From an uncultured Planctomycetia bacterium (lineage in GTDB: Bacteria > Planctomycetota > Phycisphaerae > Phycisphaerales > SM1A02): a stretch of 43,125 nt of DNA. The translations under genes were made by a program, and so were the position numbers. Below, piece by piece: positions 9,963-20,283 of this stretch. Within the stretch, counting starts at the first letter, position 1; each line of letters starts with the position of its first letter. The notes under the pieces are model-generated. The model did no database searches and had not been told where the DNA came from. It saw only the letters and a program-made list of their open reading frames with translations. Where the stretch lies: NCBI GenBank assembly GCA_937919205.1, contig CALFOZ010000091.1:1-43125 (forward strand), written 5' to 3'.

Positions 9963-10031
9963 GGTGTTGGCGCGGGCGCGTTGCAAAGAAGGCAACTCAC
10001 TGTTGTTGTGAATTCCCTAGTATCTCAAACT

Positions 10032-11384
10032 ATGGCAGACTTTCAAAGTCCAAAGGGAACGCGCGACTTCTATCCAGATCAAATGGCACTGCGTCGCCAT
10101 GTGGAAAATATTTGGCGCAAGGCCAGCGTGGATTGTGGATTTGATGAGATCGAAGGTCCCACCTTTGAACATTTGTCCTTGTTCACCGCCAAGAGCGGTC
10201 CTGGAATTGTCAGTGAGCTTTTTTCTTTTCGCAGAGCTGGTGGTAGCGATGATTACGCGTTGCGTCCCGAGTTCACTCCGACATTGGCGCGCATGGCCGC
10301 GGCGCGGGCTGGAACATTGTCCGTGCCCACAAAGTGGTTCGCTATTCCTTTGCACTTTCGCGCGGAGCGTCCACAGCGTGGAAGGTTGCGCGAGTTTGTG
10401 CAGTGGAATGTGGATTTGCTTGGAAGCGAAGGCGCCGCGGCTGATTGCGATGTGATTGCGTGCGCGGCGCTTGCTCTTGAACGGCTTGGTTTAAAGCCCA
10501 CGGATGTGCGTTTTCGCTTGGCGCATCGTGGCGCTTCCGCGGCTGTGTTGACCGCGGCGGGCGTGGCGGGCGAGCACATTGGGGAAGCCTTTGAATTGCT
10601 TGATCGACGCGACAAATTGTCGCCCGAGGAGTTTCAAACGCGCGCCGTGAAGTTGGGCCTTGATGATGCGGCGCAGAAAAGATTCGCCGCTATCGCGGGA
10701 ACCAAACTTCCAGTTTCGGCGAGCATGAATGATGTCGCCGCATCGCTTGGGGTGGGCGCGGATGTGCTGGCTCCGCTTGCCGAGTTGTCTGAGAAATTAA
10801 ATTCACTTGGCTTGTCGGATTGGTGCCAATGGGATTTTGGAATTGTGCGCGGACTTGCGTACTACACCGGCACTGTATTTGAAGTGCACGAATGCGCGGG
10901 CAAGGAGCGCGCCATCGCTGGTGGCGGGCGCTATGACGGACTTGTTGAATTATTTGGCGGACCAAAAATGCCTGCGATTGGTTTTGGAATGGGCGATGTT
11001 GTGCTTGGGCTTGTGTTGGCGGACAAAGGATTGTTGCCAAAGGATGGCGGGCAACTTTTGCCCCGGCCCGATGTGTTTTTAATTTCAGATGGAAGCGACG
11101 CCGCCGAGAAGACGTTGCCCAAGTTGGTGATGCAAATTCGCCGCGCTGGTTTGCATGCGCGGCATTCTTGGAAAGCCACCAAAAACGTGGGAAAATTACT
11201 GAGCGATGCTGGCAAGTGCCGCGCGCGCTCCGCTTTGATTCTGGGCGCGGAAATGGCCGAGGGCGCCGTTGCGATCAAGGACCTGGATGGTGGCGGGCAA
11301 CGCGTTGTGCCGCTTGAGGAAGTGGTGGCGACATTGTTGGCCATGACTGGCGCGAATACATCCACTGTGTCCAAGCACGATTGA
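10032..11384 (+). CDS. hisS: histidyl-tRNA synthetase
   Basis: KGTRDFYPDQM, ALRPEFTPTLARM, RGLAYYTGTVFEV, AGGGRYDGL. The ATG at 10032 is preferred over the longer 9981 ORF start. Confidence 0.95.
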   Translation: MADFQSPKGTRDFYPDQMALRRHVENIWRKASVDCGFDEIEGPTFEHLSLFTAKSGPGIVSELFSFRRAGGSDDYALRPEFTPTLARMAAARAGTLSVPTKWFAIPLHFRAERPQRGRLREFVQWNVDLLGSEGAAADCDVIACAALALERLGLKPTDVRFRLAHRGASAAVLTAAGVAGEHIGEAFELLDRRDKLSPEEFQTRAVKLGLDDAAQKRFAAIAGTKLPVSASMNDVAASLGVGADVLAPLAELSEKLNSLGLSDWCQWDFGIVRGLAYYTGTVFEVHECAGKERAIAGGGRYDGLVELFGGPKMPAIGFGMGDVVLGLVLADKGLLPKDGGQLLPRPDVFLISDGSDAAEKTLPKLVMQIRRAGLHARHSWKATKNVGKLLSDAGKCRARSALILGAEMAEGAVAIKDLDGGGQRVVPLEEVVATLLAMTGANTSTVSKHD

Positions 11385-11405
11385 TATTGCGGTGCTTGCG
11401 CTTAC

Positions 11406-13733
11406 TTAAGGATTGGCGGCTTTGGCGAAGGCGTTCGTAAATTCTTGCGAGCTGAGTGATTCATCAAGGGCTTTCAAGCGCGCCAAGCGCATGGTGGCGC
11501 GTTCATCCCAGCGATTGGCGGCGCGCAAAATTTCCAGTTGACGCAATTGACACAGCCACCACGACGGATCGCGTAACGTGGGATCGGACTCATATTCTTT
11601 GCCCGCTAAAAGTTGCTTGTAAATTGACATCGCCTCGCCAAGGGATGTTGGATCGCCTTGGGCAAACATGCATTCTGCTTTGCCCAGCAATGCTTGCTTG
11701 GAATTTGATTTCAACTGCAACGACTTCTGGTAGGCGCTCTTGGCTTGCTCAAATTCAGCAGAAAACCGCAGTAAATCTGCCAAGTCAAGCCAGGCCACGG
11801 CGTCCGTTGAGTTGCTCATGGAGAGCGTCTTAAAAAGCGACGAAGCTGATGCCGCAAGATTGGCATTGCGAGAAGGCAAGGTTGCCGGCCATCGATCGCT
11901 CGGCATCAACGCGCGCAGGCGTCGCGCGGTGAGACCCGCGATCAGTTCTGGATTTTTCTGGTTCGCGGCGATGACTTCCATATCCGTGGAGATATCTTTT
12001 GCCAACGCCGCGTTGGCGGAAATTTTCGCGGACAATCGCCGCGCCGTCGCGGTTAGACCCAAAGATGCGCCGTCGCTGAGCGCCAAGCAATCAAGCGCGG
12101 CTTGTGCGTTGCCTTTCTCAGATTCAATCCAAGCTTGCGCGGCGTTCAAGCGATCGCGCAACTCGTTCACCGCCACTGAACTTTGCGCGATCACGACTGT
12201 GGGCGCGGAAATTTCCAGCGCGCATGTTCGTTGATCAGCCAACGCCTCCGTGGCCAACACTTGGCGCTCCAATTGCCACAACCCAAATTCTGGATGATCC
12301 GCAAACGTGGTTGCACCTATATTTACAGCCATTTCCAAGCGATTTCGCGCAATCGGATCTTGACCGTCGACTCCCTTGTCCAATTCGTGACTTACCCGAA
12401 TTGCCAACGCGATAGCCGCCGGACTCGATGCGTCAGCCGCATGTTCCTTGGCCAGGCGTATGGAGCGATCCGCGGCTTCGCTCCAGTGATCGGCGGCCAG
12501 GTCCATGCGTGTCAACGTTCTCAACGCCGCGGCTTGAATTGATCCAAGCAAGCCGGGATCATTGGTCAAGGCTTCGAGGATCTTGATTTTTTCATGTATG
12601 GATTCTCCACGATCAATCGCTTGATCCGCGCTTGCAATCACGCACATCGGGTCGCTTGCGGGCAGTGGGGTGCCATCGCGCTCAATCGAAGCAAGCTTGG
12701 CCAAGACTGCGTCGCGCGTTTTTGAAATATTATTTTTCGAACTCTGTCGCAACACATCTCCAAGCGGCGCAGTCCAGGCACGCTGTGTGATTTGTACATC
12801 CACTCCCAACTCACCCAAGGCTTGCTTGCGCAAACGGCAAAGCAATTCCGCAATCGCAAGTTGGCGCTCTATGGAATTCGAACCTTCTAGAACAACTCCC
12901 GCGTCGGCGGCTTGGCTTGGCCCCCTGAGCAAGCCCGCGGCGCGCAAAGAAGCCAGATCTGCCAGAGTGAGCAAAGCCTCATCAACACCGGCTTTTTGTC
13001 TTGAAATTGAGAGATACAGGTTGGCGCGTTGTTCATCTCCTAGGCGTGCCGCGGCCAAGCCACCGTAGCGACTCACAATGCTGGCGGTGCGGTCATCCAG
13101 TTCGCTCACCAGGGAGTCAAGGCGGGCAAGCGCGGCTTCACCCATGGCCCTGCGCTTTTGCGTGTCGTACTCGTTGGTCTCCGTGTTTAAAATTTCCGCA
13201 AGCGATCGAAGCAATGGAATTCTACGCGCGCGTTCCACCTGCTCCAGTTGAGCGATCAATTGCGGCGTGGGACAGTCAGGCCCTTTGCGGGCGAGCACAT
13301 TCACCGCCGCGCTGTCGGCCTCTTCCGCCGCCAGCAACATTTCACGCGACAGCTCACGCACGCGCTTGCGCGCTTCAGGTCCAGCCAAGCCAAAAATAAC
13401 GCGGTCCACATCACCACCCGCTGGCAGGGCGATCGTGAAACAATCCTCCGCGTGATCCGCCAACCAGACTGGCCAGCGGGAATCATTTTTATTTTTGGAA
13501 AGAAGACCCCGCCGTATGGAGAGAAGCTCATCGGCGGCCGCTCGTTGCGTGGCCTCAGTTGGCGCGATCTTCACGCGCTGTTTGAGGTTGGCGATGCTTT
13601 CAAGCGCCGTCGCAGAGGAATCGCTTGCGATTTGCTCGGCGGAATCTGCCTTGGCTGGGGCAGTAGTTGGGGGCGCGGCCTGCGTGTTTATAGCTATAAA
13701 ACAAGCCAAAATCCCTGATTTCATACCTGTCAT
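11406..13733 (-). CDS. large TPR-like/alpha-helical repeat protein with signal peptide
   Basis: 775 aa; N-terminal signal-like segment; Ala/Leu-rich helical repeats including AWLDLADLLRFSAEFEQAKSAYQKSLQLKSNSKQALLGKAECMFAQGD; overlaps the upstream exbD. Confidence 0.75.
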   Translation of the reverse strand: MTGMKSGILACFIAINTQAAPPTTAPAKADSAEQIASDSSATALESIANLKQRVKIAPTEATQRAAADELLSIRRGLLSKNKNDSRWPVWLADHAEDCFTIALPAGGDVDRVIFGLAGPEARKRVRELSREMLLAAEEADSAAVNVLARKGPDCPTPQLIAQLEQVERARRIPLLRSLAEILNTETNEYDTQKRRAMGEAALARLDSLVSELDDRTASIVSRYGGLAAARLGDEQRANLYLSISRQKAGVDEALLTLADLASLRAAGLLRGPSQAADAGVVLEGSNSIERQLAIAELLCRLRKQALGELGVDVQITQRAWTAPLGDVLRQSSKNNISKTRDAVLAKLASIERDGTPLPASDPMCVIASADQAIDRGESIHEKIKILEALTNDPGLLGSIQAAALRTLTRMDLAADHWSEAADRSIRLAKEHAADASSPAAIALAIRVSHELDKGVDGQDPIARNRLEMAVNIGATTFADHPEFGLWQLERQVLATEALADQRTCALEISAPTVVIAQSSVAVNELRDRLNAAQAWIESEKGNAQAALDCLALSDGASLGLTATARRLSAKISANAALAKDISTDMEVIAANQKNPELIAGLTARRLRALMPSDRWPATLPSRNANLAASASSLFKTLSMSNSTDAVAWLDLADLLRFSAEFEQAKSAYQKSLQLKSNSKQALLGKAECMFAQGDPTSLGEAMSIYKQLLAGKEYESDPTLRDPSWWLCQLRQLEILRAANRWDERATMRLARLKALDESLSSQEFTNAFAKAANP

Positions 13734-14290
13734 TGCGGCACCGCGAAGTGAATCTGTTGATAGCCGGCGCGAACTAAGCCATTGAATGCGGCCACGGCGT
13801 CATCCCATGGAACATCCTGGGAGGGAGCGAGTTCAATCGGTTGATCAGCGGGAAAGAGTCCCGATGGATTCTCGGTTGAATACCGTTTTGAATTGAAGAT
13901 AGCGGTGAGCTGTTCAAAGGTGTCTGGCTGAGCCATCGGAGCAATAATTTTTATTTTTGTCTGTTGACCAATTCGCAATAATTCAATGCGAAGCGGGGGC
14001 TCATCCAGCGCGAGGGAATTTGGACTGACAACGGCGCCGCCGCGTTGACTTAAATCCGTGCGTAAAAATTCCTCGCGATCCAACGTTTTATTCGCGCACA
14101 CAAAAAACACCAGTAGAAAAAATGTGACATCGATCATTGGAATCACATTCAGCTTGATGCCACGATTTCCTCGGCGCGCCGCGCGCTTCTCGGCCAACTT
14201 GTCATCCAGTATCTGCAAGGGGGCTTCCATCGGCTCCGTGCCACGGGCCAATTGATCTAGCGCCGCCGCAAGAATGGTTGCTTCAGCCAC
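13730..14290 (-). CDS. exbD: ExbD/TolR-family biopolymer transport protein (second copy)
   Basis: GIKLNVIPMIDVTFFLLVFFVCANKT with conserved TM Asp; longer cytoplasmic N-terminus. Confidence 0.85.
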   Translation of the reverse strand: MAEATILAAALDQLARGTEPMEAPLQILDDKLAEKRAARRGNRGIKLNVIPMIDVTFFLLVFFVCANKTLDREEFLRTDLSQRGGAVVSPNSLALDEPPLRIELLRIGQQTKIKIIAPMAQPDTFEQLTAIFNSKRYSTENPSGLFPADQPIELAPSQDVPWDDAVAAFNGLVRAGYQQIHFAVPQ

Positions 14291-14756
14291 CGCGATGCTC
14301 CGGCTGTACAGCGAGTCTGAGCTTCACCAAATGTCCCGGAATCGCCTTGGTCGCGGCTTTGCCAACTTGATCTAAAACCGGCGAAATATAGGTGTATTTC
14401 ACATTGGAGTCGGCGCGCAAATGAACCTCCGCCGCGGGATTGGCTCGAATGGAGGCGGTGACCGCGTTGCAGAGGGATTGAATCCCAGCGGGATCCGCCA
14501 AGTAGTCTTGGTTTAAAAATCTCCAGGCGCTGACCTCGCCTTGCTCATTGGCCATGGCATTGATCACAATCCGAGGTTCGTTATGCGGAGCGACAGCGGC
14601 CGTGGGTGAGGGCTTGGGTAAATTCAGTTTCACAAAATCTGTAATTCCAATTTGCGACACAAGCGCAAAGAAAACCACCAGCAACATTGCGATGTCGATG
14701 AGGGGCGTGATCACTGCCTCTATTTTCACCGGACCTCTAGTGAGCATGCTCTTCAT
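14283..14756 (-). CDS. exbD: ExbD/TolR-family biopolymer transport protein (first copy)
   Basis: IEAVITPLIDIAMLLVVFFALVSQ with conserved TM Asp; starts in the ExbB stop region. Confidence 0.85.
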   Translation of the reverse strand: MKSMLTRGPVKIEAVITPLIDIAMLLVVFFALVSQIGITDFVKLNLPKPSPTAAVAPHNEPRIVINAMANEQGEVSAWRFLNQDYLADPAGIQSLCNAVTASIRANPAAEVHLRADSNVKYTYISPVLDQVGKAATKAIPGHLVKLRLAVQPEHRGG

Positions 14757-15526
14757 GTGGTGGCGTCCGCCATCACCCTCGATCGACCGTCCACATTCGC
14801 ACGCGCGTGACTAGGAGCAAATCGACTGATGGTTTTTTCAACTCGACGCACTGATTCCAATGTGGCGGAGTCGACCGTGTTGCGCATGGTCGCGTACGCG
14901 CTAAGGGCTGGAATGGCGATAATCAATCCCCAAAAAGTTGCGACCAACGCGGTTCCAATTCCAGCCGCCAAAGTTACGGGATCGGCGTTGCCGCCAGTTC
15001 GGGCGATGGCTTGAAAAGCCATAATAACCCCGTAAACAGTGCCTAAAAGACCAATCATTGGACTCACTTGACCGAGCACATTCAATGGCTCCAGTTTGCG
15101 GAATCGTTTCACCGTCACTTCCTCCCCTGTTTGTTCCGTGGCCCGCAGCATGCTGGCGTGTCCCGCCGGCGCTTGTTTCAAGGCCGCGCTTAAAATGGCG
15201 CTGTAGTCGCTCGCCTCCGCGGCCGCCAAATGAATCACCTCCTCAGTGCGGCCTTCTTCCAGAAGTTTGTCAATCTCATTGGCAAATTCCAGGGGCAAAA
15301 TTTTATTACTTTTGTTGCGCGTCCATAAAGTTGAAATCAAGGAGACATTGATCACGCTGAGCAAAATCAAAAGCCAAATCATGCAACTTCCAACCCATTC
15401 AATATGGCTCGTACCATCCCCAGAGCTTTCCATGGTCACAAAGAAAATATTTCCAAAGCCCTCCGCGAATGTGGCGGAGGTGGGAATGAGCGAGGCAAAG
15501 ACGAAGGCAACAGAATGTTTTTTCAT
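14753..15526 (-). CDS. exbB: MotA/TolQ/ExbB proton-channel family protein
   Basis: LNVLGQVSPMIGLLGTVYGVIMAFQAIA and LAAGIGTALVATFWGLIIAIPALSAY. Confidence 0.9.
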   Translation of the reverse strand: MKKHSVAFVFASLIPTSATFAEGFGNIFFVTMESSGDGTSHIEWVGSCMIWLLILLSVINVSLISTLWTRNKSNKILPLEFANEIDKLLEEGRTEEVIHLAAAEASDYSAILSAALKQAPAGHASMLRATEQTGEEVTVKRFRKLEPLNVLGQVSPMIGLLGTVYGVIMAFQAIARTGGNADPVTLAAGIGTALVATFWGLIIAIPALSAYATMRNTVDSATLESVRRVEKTISRFAPSHARANVDGRSRVMADATT

Positions 15527-15535
15527 AAGAAGTTC

Positions 15536-16597
15536 CTAGCGAGTATCAAGTCCAAGATCTTGTCGAGTGATGTTGATGAATCCTTCTGCGCCACCATGGT
15601 CCTTGGCAATCCGTTGCAAAGTTCCCAGTGGATCAGGATCAAGAAATTGAATGCATTGCACGCGTGTCAGACGTCTGCCCGAAGCGGAATCAATCGGATT
15701 GAGGCGTTCTAGCCCCGCAAGAAGCGCTACTTCTGACATTTCAAATTCGCCCGCGCCGGTGATGTCCGACGAGAGTAAAAATATAATTTCCGGTCGCATG
15801 GCCATGGCCGCCTCAAACGCGGCGATGGGATTTGAGCGGCCCGATGGAATCATTTTGGCTTCGATCCATTTCATGGTTTCACTCACGCGCTCGGGGGTGG
15901 CGGATTGCAAGTTGCCTCCTGGAGGAACCGTGATGGCCTCGCCGCGCTGGAAAAAAATCACGCCGAAACTTTGGCGCGGGTCCAGCCGTTGCAAACTTTT
16001 GCGAAGCTCCTCGATGATCAGCGGAAATGTTCCAACCAAGCTTCCGCTGGCATCGACCAAATACACCACGCGCCGCGCGTTGCTGGCCTTGAGGCCTGCA
16101 AAATTAATAGTGACCGATTTGTTGACCCCGCTCAACTGCCCAAACTCGTGCGCCGCGAGCGACATTGGGGCTTGCACCTGGCGCACGGCGATCAACGCCT
16201 GTTCCGCGGCGCTTTGCAAAGTTTGCGATTGAGTTAATAATGTGTCGCTCGCATCCGTGGCTCCTGGAAGGTTTGCGGCTTGACGAAAATCATTTTCGCC
16301 ACTGGAGGCGGACGCAGTGACAAGTTGCACAGTGGGGGCGTAAGCGGGCCGTTCAAAATCAAGCACCAACGTGGGCGGGGCGATTGGCTTGCGCGAAAGT
16401 CCAACCGCCGTCGCCGCGGCGGCGATGACCACCGCCGCCACGATCGCGTGCGCGCCGAGGGAGGCGATCCATGCAAAAACACCACGAAATGCTGAGTTTT
16501 CACGCGGTCGACCACCACATTCGCGGATGGCTTTCGCCAGCGCTTGAGAGTTTGTGTCTTGCGTGTTGACGACTTGATTCTCCATCGGAGTTTTCAT
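15536..16597 (-). CDS. single-TM protein with von Willebrand factor A-like domain
   Basis: TM segment AIVAAVVIAAAATAVGL, then RVVYLVDASGSLVGTFPLIIEEL (MIDAS DxSxS) and EIIFLLSSDITG. Confidence 0.8.
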   Translation of the reverse strand: MKTPMENQVVNTQDTNSQALAKAIRECGGRPRENSAFRGVFAWIASLGAHAIVAAVVIAAAATAVGLSRKPIAPPTLVLDFERPAYAPTVQLVTASASSGENDFRQAANLPGATDASDTLLTQSQTLQSAAEQALIAVRQVQAPMSLAAHEFGQLSGVNKSVTINFAGLKASNARRVVYLVDASGSLVGTFPLIIEELRKSLQRLDPRQSFGVIFFQRGEAITVPPGGNLQSATPERVSETMKWIEAKMIPSGRSNPIAAFEAAMAMRPEIIFLLSSDITGAGEFEMSEVALLAGLERLNPIDSASGRRLTRVQCIQFLDPDPLGTLQRIAKDHGGAEGFINITRQDLGLDTR

Positions 16598-16601
16598 CGG
16601 G

Positions 16602-17240
16602 TCAATCCGCGTGGTGCTTGGCGAAGATCAGTCGATCCAGAGAGAATCGTCCGGGTCCTGTCAGTAGCAGGCTGAGCGACATCAACACCGCCGTTAAGGC
16701 GCTGGCGAATAAATGCATTTTGTCTTGTTGCCATTCCCATGGCAATGCGTTGCGCACTTGTGGCCACGTTATAAGCCAGATGTGAAACACGCCACCAATA
16801 AATAGCAGTAGCGCGAACCAGCGCGTGAATAATCCCACCAGCAAAATAAATCCACCAACGAGTTCGGCGATGGCGCAGACCCATCCCACAATCAAAGGTT
16901 GCGGCACTTTGCAATCATCAAGGCGAAGCACAAAGTGATTTAGGTTGCGCATTGTGTTGGAGCCCGCGCCTGACTTTTCGGATTCATCTTTGGTTTCATT
17001 ATCTTGCTTCTCCGATTCGCCTTGGGTTTCCTCCCGCAATGCCACGGGCTTTATTTTTTCCACCGACTCCTCAATCATCTTCGCGGGACTGCCCATGGCT
17101 TCAATACGCGCCGTGTCTTGGTCGCTGAAATTGGATGTGCGAAAAATAGAGACATAGCCCGCGGGAAGCACGATGACCGCCAAAACAATTCGAGCGAACA
17201 GCGGGGCAAGTTCAAGTGATGCATTTTGGCTTAGGCTCAT
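16602..17240 (-). CDS. DoxX-family membrane protein with charged insertion
   Basis: LIVGWVCAIAELVGGFILLVGLFTRWFALLLFIGGVFHIWL is DoxX-like; start chosen at MSLSQNASLE (ORF opens at 17282). Confidence 0.8.
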   Translation of the reverse strand: MSLSQNASLELAPLFARIVLAVIVLPAGYVSIFRTSNFSDQDTARIEAMGSPAKMIEESVEKIKPVALREETQGESEKQDNETKDESEKSGAGSNTMRNLNHFVLRLDDCKVPQPLIVGWVCAIAELVGGFILLVGLFTRWFALLLFIGGVFHIWLITWPQVRNALPWEWQQDKMHLFASALTAVLMSLSLLLTGPGRFSLDRLIFAKHHAD

Positions 17241-17364
17241 GGGTGGATTCTGCCGATAAATGGTGCTGTAAATTGCTCTCAAGCAAACACAATACTCATG
17301 CTATCGACAAGATCGACCACACGTGTCTATGGGTTGCGGTGTTAACATTCCAAACTCATTCGCC

Positions 17365-17448
<84 letters not shown>

Positions 17449-17478
17449 TTGGATTGACCGATCGAGTTAGAAATATAA

Positions 17479-18852
17479 ATGGCCGCCGCCCACAACAATT
17501 CTTGGAATCCTGAAAGCTGGAAAAATTTTCCCGCCGTTCAGCAACCACGCTACCCCGATGCAATCGCGCTGGATCACGCGTTGGAGGAGTTGTCGCAGTT
17601 GCCACCGCTGGTGACCAGTTGGGAGATTGAATCGCTGAAGTCGCAACTGGCCGACGCCGCGGAGGGCAAGCGATTTTTATTGCAGGGGGGCGACTGCGCG
17701 GAAATGTTCGACGAGTGCCGCAGTCCCAGCATCGCGGCCAAGTTAAAAATTCTTTTGCAGATGAGCTTGGTGTTGACGCACGGTGGCGGACGCCCCGTGA
17801 TTCGCGTGGGGCGCTTCGCTGGTCAATACGCCAAACCGCGTAGCGATGAATTTGAAACCCGCGGCGATTTAAAATTGGATTCCTACCGTGGCGACTTGGT
17901 CAACGGTTTGGAGTTTCATGAGAACGCGCGCACGCCCGATCCGCACCGCTTGATCGACGCGTACAGCCGCTCCGCGCTCACGCTTAATTTTATCCGCTCG
18001 CTTGTGGACGGCGGATTCGCGGATTTGCACCATCCGGAATATTGGGATTTGGATTTTGTGCAACACAGTCCCTTGCGCGACGAATATCAGAAAATGACGC
18101 GGGAAATTGGGCAAAGCCTGCGATTTATGGAAACGCTGGCCGGCTCGCCCGTGCATGAAATGCGGCGCGTGGATTTTTTCACAAGCCATGAGGGCTTGGT
18201 GCTTCCATATGAGCAGGCGCAGACGCGGCGAGTGCCGCACCGGGAAGGGTGGTGGGATCTTTCCACGCACCTGCCATGGATTGGCTACCGCACCGCGGTG
18301 CCCGGCAATGCGCACATTGAATTTTTTCGTGGCATTCAAAATCCTGTCGGCGTGAAAGTTGGTTCCGGCACCAAGGAAAGCACCCTGCTTGAAATGATCC
18401 ACGCGCTCAATCCAACCAACGAGCCTGGACGCTTGACGCTGATCCACAGATTTGGCGCCCACGAAATCGCCAAGAGTTTGCCGCCACTGATTGACGCCGT
18501 GGCTAAAAGTAAGGCGCGCGTTTTGTGGGTGTGCGATCCAATGCATGGCAACACGCAGACGGTCACGCTGAACAGCGGGCCGCACGCTGGAGCCAAAGTG
18601 AAGACACGAAAGTTCGCGCACATTCTGACGGAGATTGAGCAAGCGTTTGAAATTCACAAACAGAAATCAAGCGTGCTTGGCGGCGTGCACTTTGAATTGA
18701 CCGGCGAGAATGTCACCGAGTGCACTGGTGGCGCGCGCGGTTTAAGCGACGATCAATTGATGCAGGCGTATCGCAGTCGCGTGGATCCGCGTTTGAATTA
18801 CGAGCAAGCGCTTGAAATGGCCATGTTGGTGGCGCGGCGCTTAGACCACTAA
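17479..18852 (+). CDS. class II 3-deoxy-7-phosphoheptulonate (DAHP) synthase
   Basis: FLLQGGDCAEMFDECRSPSIAAKLKILLQMSLVLTHGGGRPVIRVGRFAGQYAKPRS and WVCDPMHGNTQT are type II DAHPS motifs. Confidence 0.95.
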   Translation: MAAAHNNSWNPESWKNFPAVQQPRYPDAIALDHALEELSQLPPLVTSWEIESLKSQLADAAEGKRFLLQGGDCAEMFDECRSPSIAAKLKILLQMSLVLTHGGGRPVIRVGRFAGQYAKPRSDEFETRGDLKLDSYRGDLVNGLEFHENARTPDPHRLIDAYSRSALTLNFIRSLVDGGFADLHHPEYWDLDFVQHSPLRDEYQKMTREIGQSLRFMETLAGSPVHEMRRVDFFTSHEGLVLPYEQAQTRRVPHREGWWDLSTHLPWIGYRTAVPGNAHIEFFRGIQNPVGVKVGSGTKESTLLEMIHALNPTNEPGRLTLIHRFGAHEIAKSLPPLIDAVAKSKARVLWVCDPMHGNTQTVTLNSGPHAGAKVKTRKFAHILTEIEQAFEIHKQKSSVLGGVHFELTGENVTECTGGARGLSDDQLMQAYRSRVDPRLNYEQALEMAMLVARRLDH

Positions 18853-18920
18853 CGAGTCCACTTTCGCTTTGATTTGCCCAACATTGAACGCAAACACCAA
18901 CCATCATCGCGCAATTCGGT

Positions 18921-18926
18921 TATAAT
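18921..18926 (+). promoter_or_regulatory. -10 box TATAAT, 10 nt before the ATG of the ketosynthase-like gene
   Basis: Exact TATAAT; ATG at 18937. Confidence 0.55.
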
Positions 18927-18936
18927 CCGCTACTTC

Positions 18937-20283
18937 ATGCCCCAAAAACGCCGCGTTGTCATCACAGGAATTGGCACCACAAGCGCGGTGGGCGTTGGCA
19001 TGGAATCGCTGTGGAAAGCCCTACTTTCTGGGCAATCTGGCGCCAAATTATGCCACACATTCGACATGAGCGGATTTTCCTGCCCATTTGTGGCGCAGTT
19101 GGCCGCGGATCAGTTGGACATTAAACAATTTGTGCCAAAAAGTTACCGCAAAGCCACCAAGGTGATGGCGCGCGACATTGAACTGGCCGTGGCCGCGGCG
19201 CATGAAGCCGTGAATGACGCCGGCCTTATCACCAAGTCGCATGAAGCCGCCGATGGCAAAGTTTCTATGCCCGCTACTCAAATGGGTTGCCAGATTGGCG
19301 CGGGTTCAATCGCCGCCGAGGAAAATGAATTGACCGTGGCGTTTGCCTCCAGTCAAACCGCCGATGGTGAAATTGATTTGGGCGCCTGGGGTTCAAGCGG
19401 TATGCAAAATATCACGCCGCTGTGGATGTTGAAATATCTGCCCAACATGTTGGCCTCGCATGTTTCCATTATTCATGATTGCCAAGGACCATCCAACACC
19501 ATCACTTGCGGTGAGGCCAGCGCGTTGCTATCGATTGGCGAAAGCATGCGCGTGATTGGCCGCGCCGCCGCCGACTGCTGTTTGTCTGGTGGCGTTGAAA
19601 GCAAAGTGAACTTGATGGGTGTGTTGCGCCAATTGTATTCCAAGCGTTTGGCCACGGCTTCTCTGAGCGACGATCCATCAAGCATTATTCGTCCATTTCA
19701 TCCCAGCGCGACTGGTGGCATGGCGGGCGAGGGCGGCGCCATTTTGGTGCTTGAAGAATTGGAAAGCGCGCGCGCCCGCGGCGCCAAAATTCAGGTTGAA
19801 TTGGCTGGTTTTGGTGCCAGTCAAAGTTTTTGCCAAGACACCGTTGGCATTGGGGCGGAGGTTGACGGCGCTGGTAATGCGCAGGCCATAGAGACCGCGT
19901 TGCACGAGGCCGGCGTGCAGCCCGCCGATGTGGACGCGATTGTTCCGTTTGGTTGCGGCGTGCCAGACATTGATGCCAGCGAGGCCGCGGCTTTGAGAAA
20001 AGTTTTTGGCGAGCGTGTTTCAAAAATTCCCCTGATCACTATTTCAACGGCCACAGGAAATTGCGGCGCGGGCTTTGGCGGAGTTGCCGCCAGCGTTGCG
20101 GTGCAATGTTTGCGCGCGCAAAAATTACCGGCGCGCATTCAAGGCGGCAAGGCCGGCGAAAGTGTTGGCGGCGTTGATGGCGCCAGCATTGGCGCGCGCG
20201 ACGCGGTGTTGAACACCATTGTTGTGAGCACCACAAGTTTGGGCGGACAAAATGCCGCCATTGTTCTGCGGAGGATTTCATGA
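18937..20283 (+). CDS. beta-ketoacyl synthase-fold protein with degenerate catalytic triad (chain-length-factor-like)
   Basis: FabF-like fold motifs (RVVITGIGTTSAVGVGMESLW, GPSNTIT, GGMAGEGGAILVLEELE), but Cys->Glu, His->Phe and His->Asn at active-site positions. Confidence 0.85.
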   Translation: MPQKRRVVITGIGTTSAVGVGMESLWKALLSGQSGAKLCHTFDMSGFSCPFVAQLAADQLDIKQFVPKSYRKATKVMARDIELAVAAAHEAVNDAGLITKSHEAADGKVSMPATQMGCQIGAGSIAAEENELTVAFASSQTADGEIDLGAWGSSGMQNITPLWMLKYLPNMLASHVSIIHDCQGPSNTITCGEASALLSIGESMRVIGRAAADCCLSGGVESKVNLMGVLRQLYSKRLATASLSDDPSSIIRPFHPSATGGMAGEGGAILVLEELESARARGAKIQVELAGFGASQSFCQDTVGIGAEVDGAGNAQAIETALHEAGVQPADVDAIVPFGCGVPDIDASEAAALRKVFGERVSKIPLITISTATGNCGAGFGGVAASVAVQCLRAQKLPARIQGGKAGESVGGVDGASIGARDAVLNTIVVSTTSLGGQNAAIVLRRIS

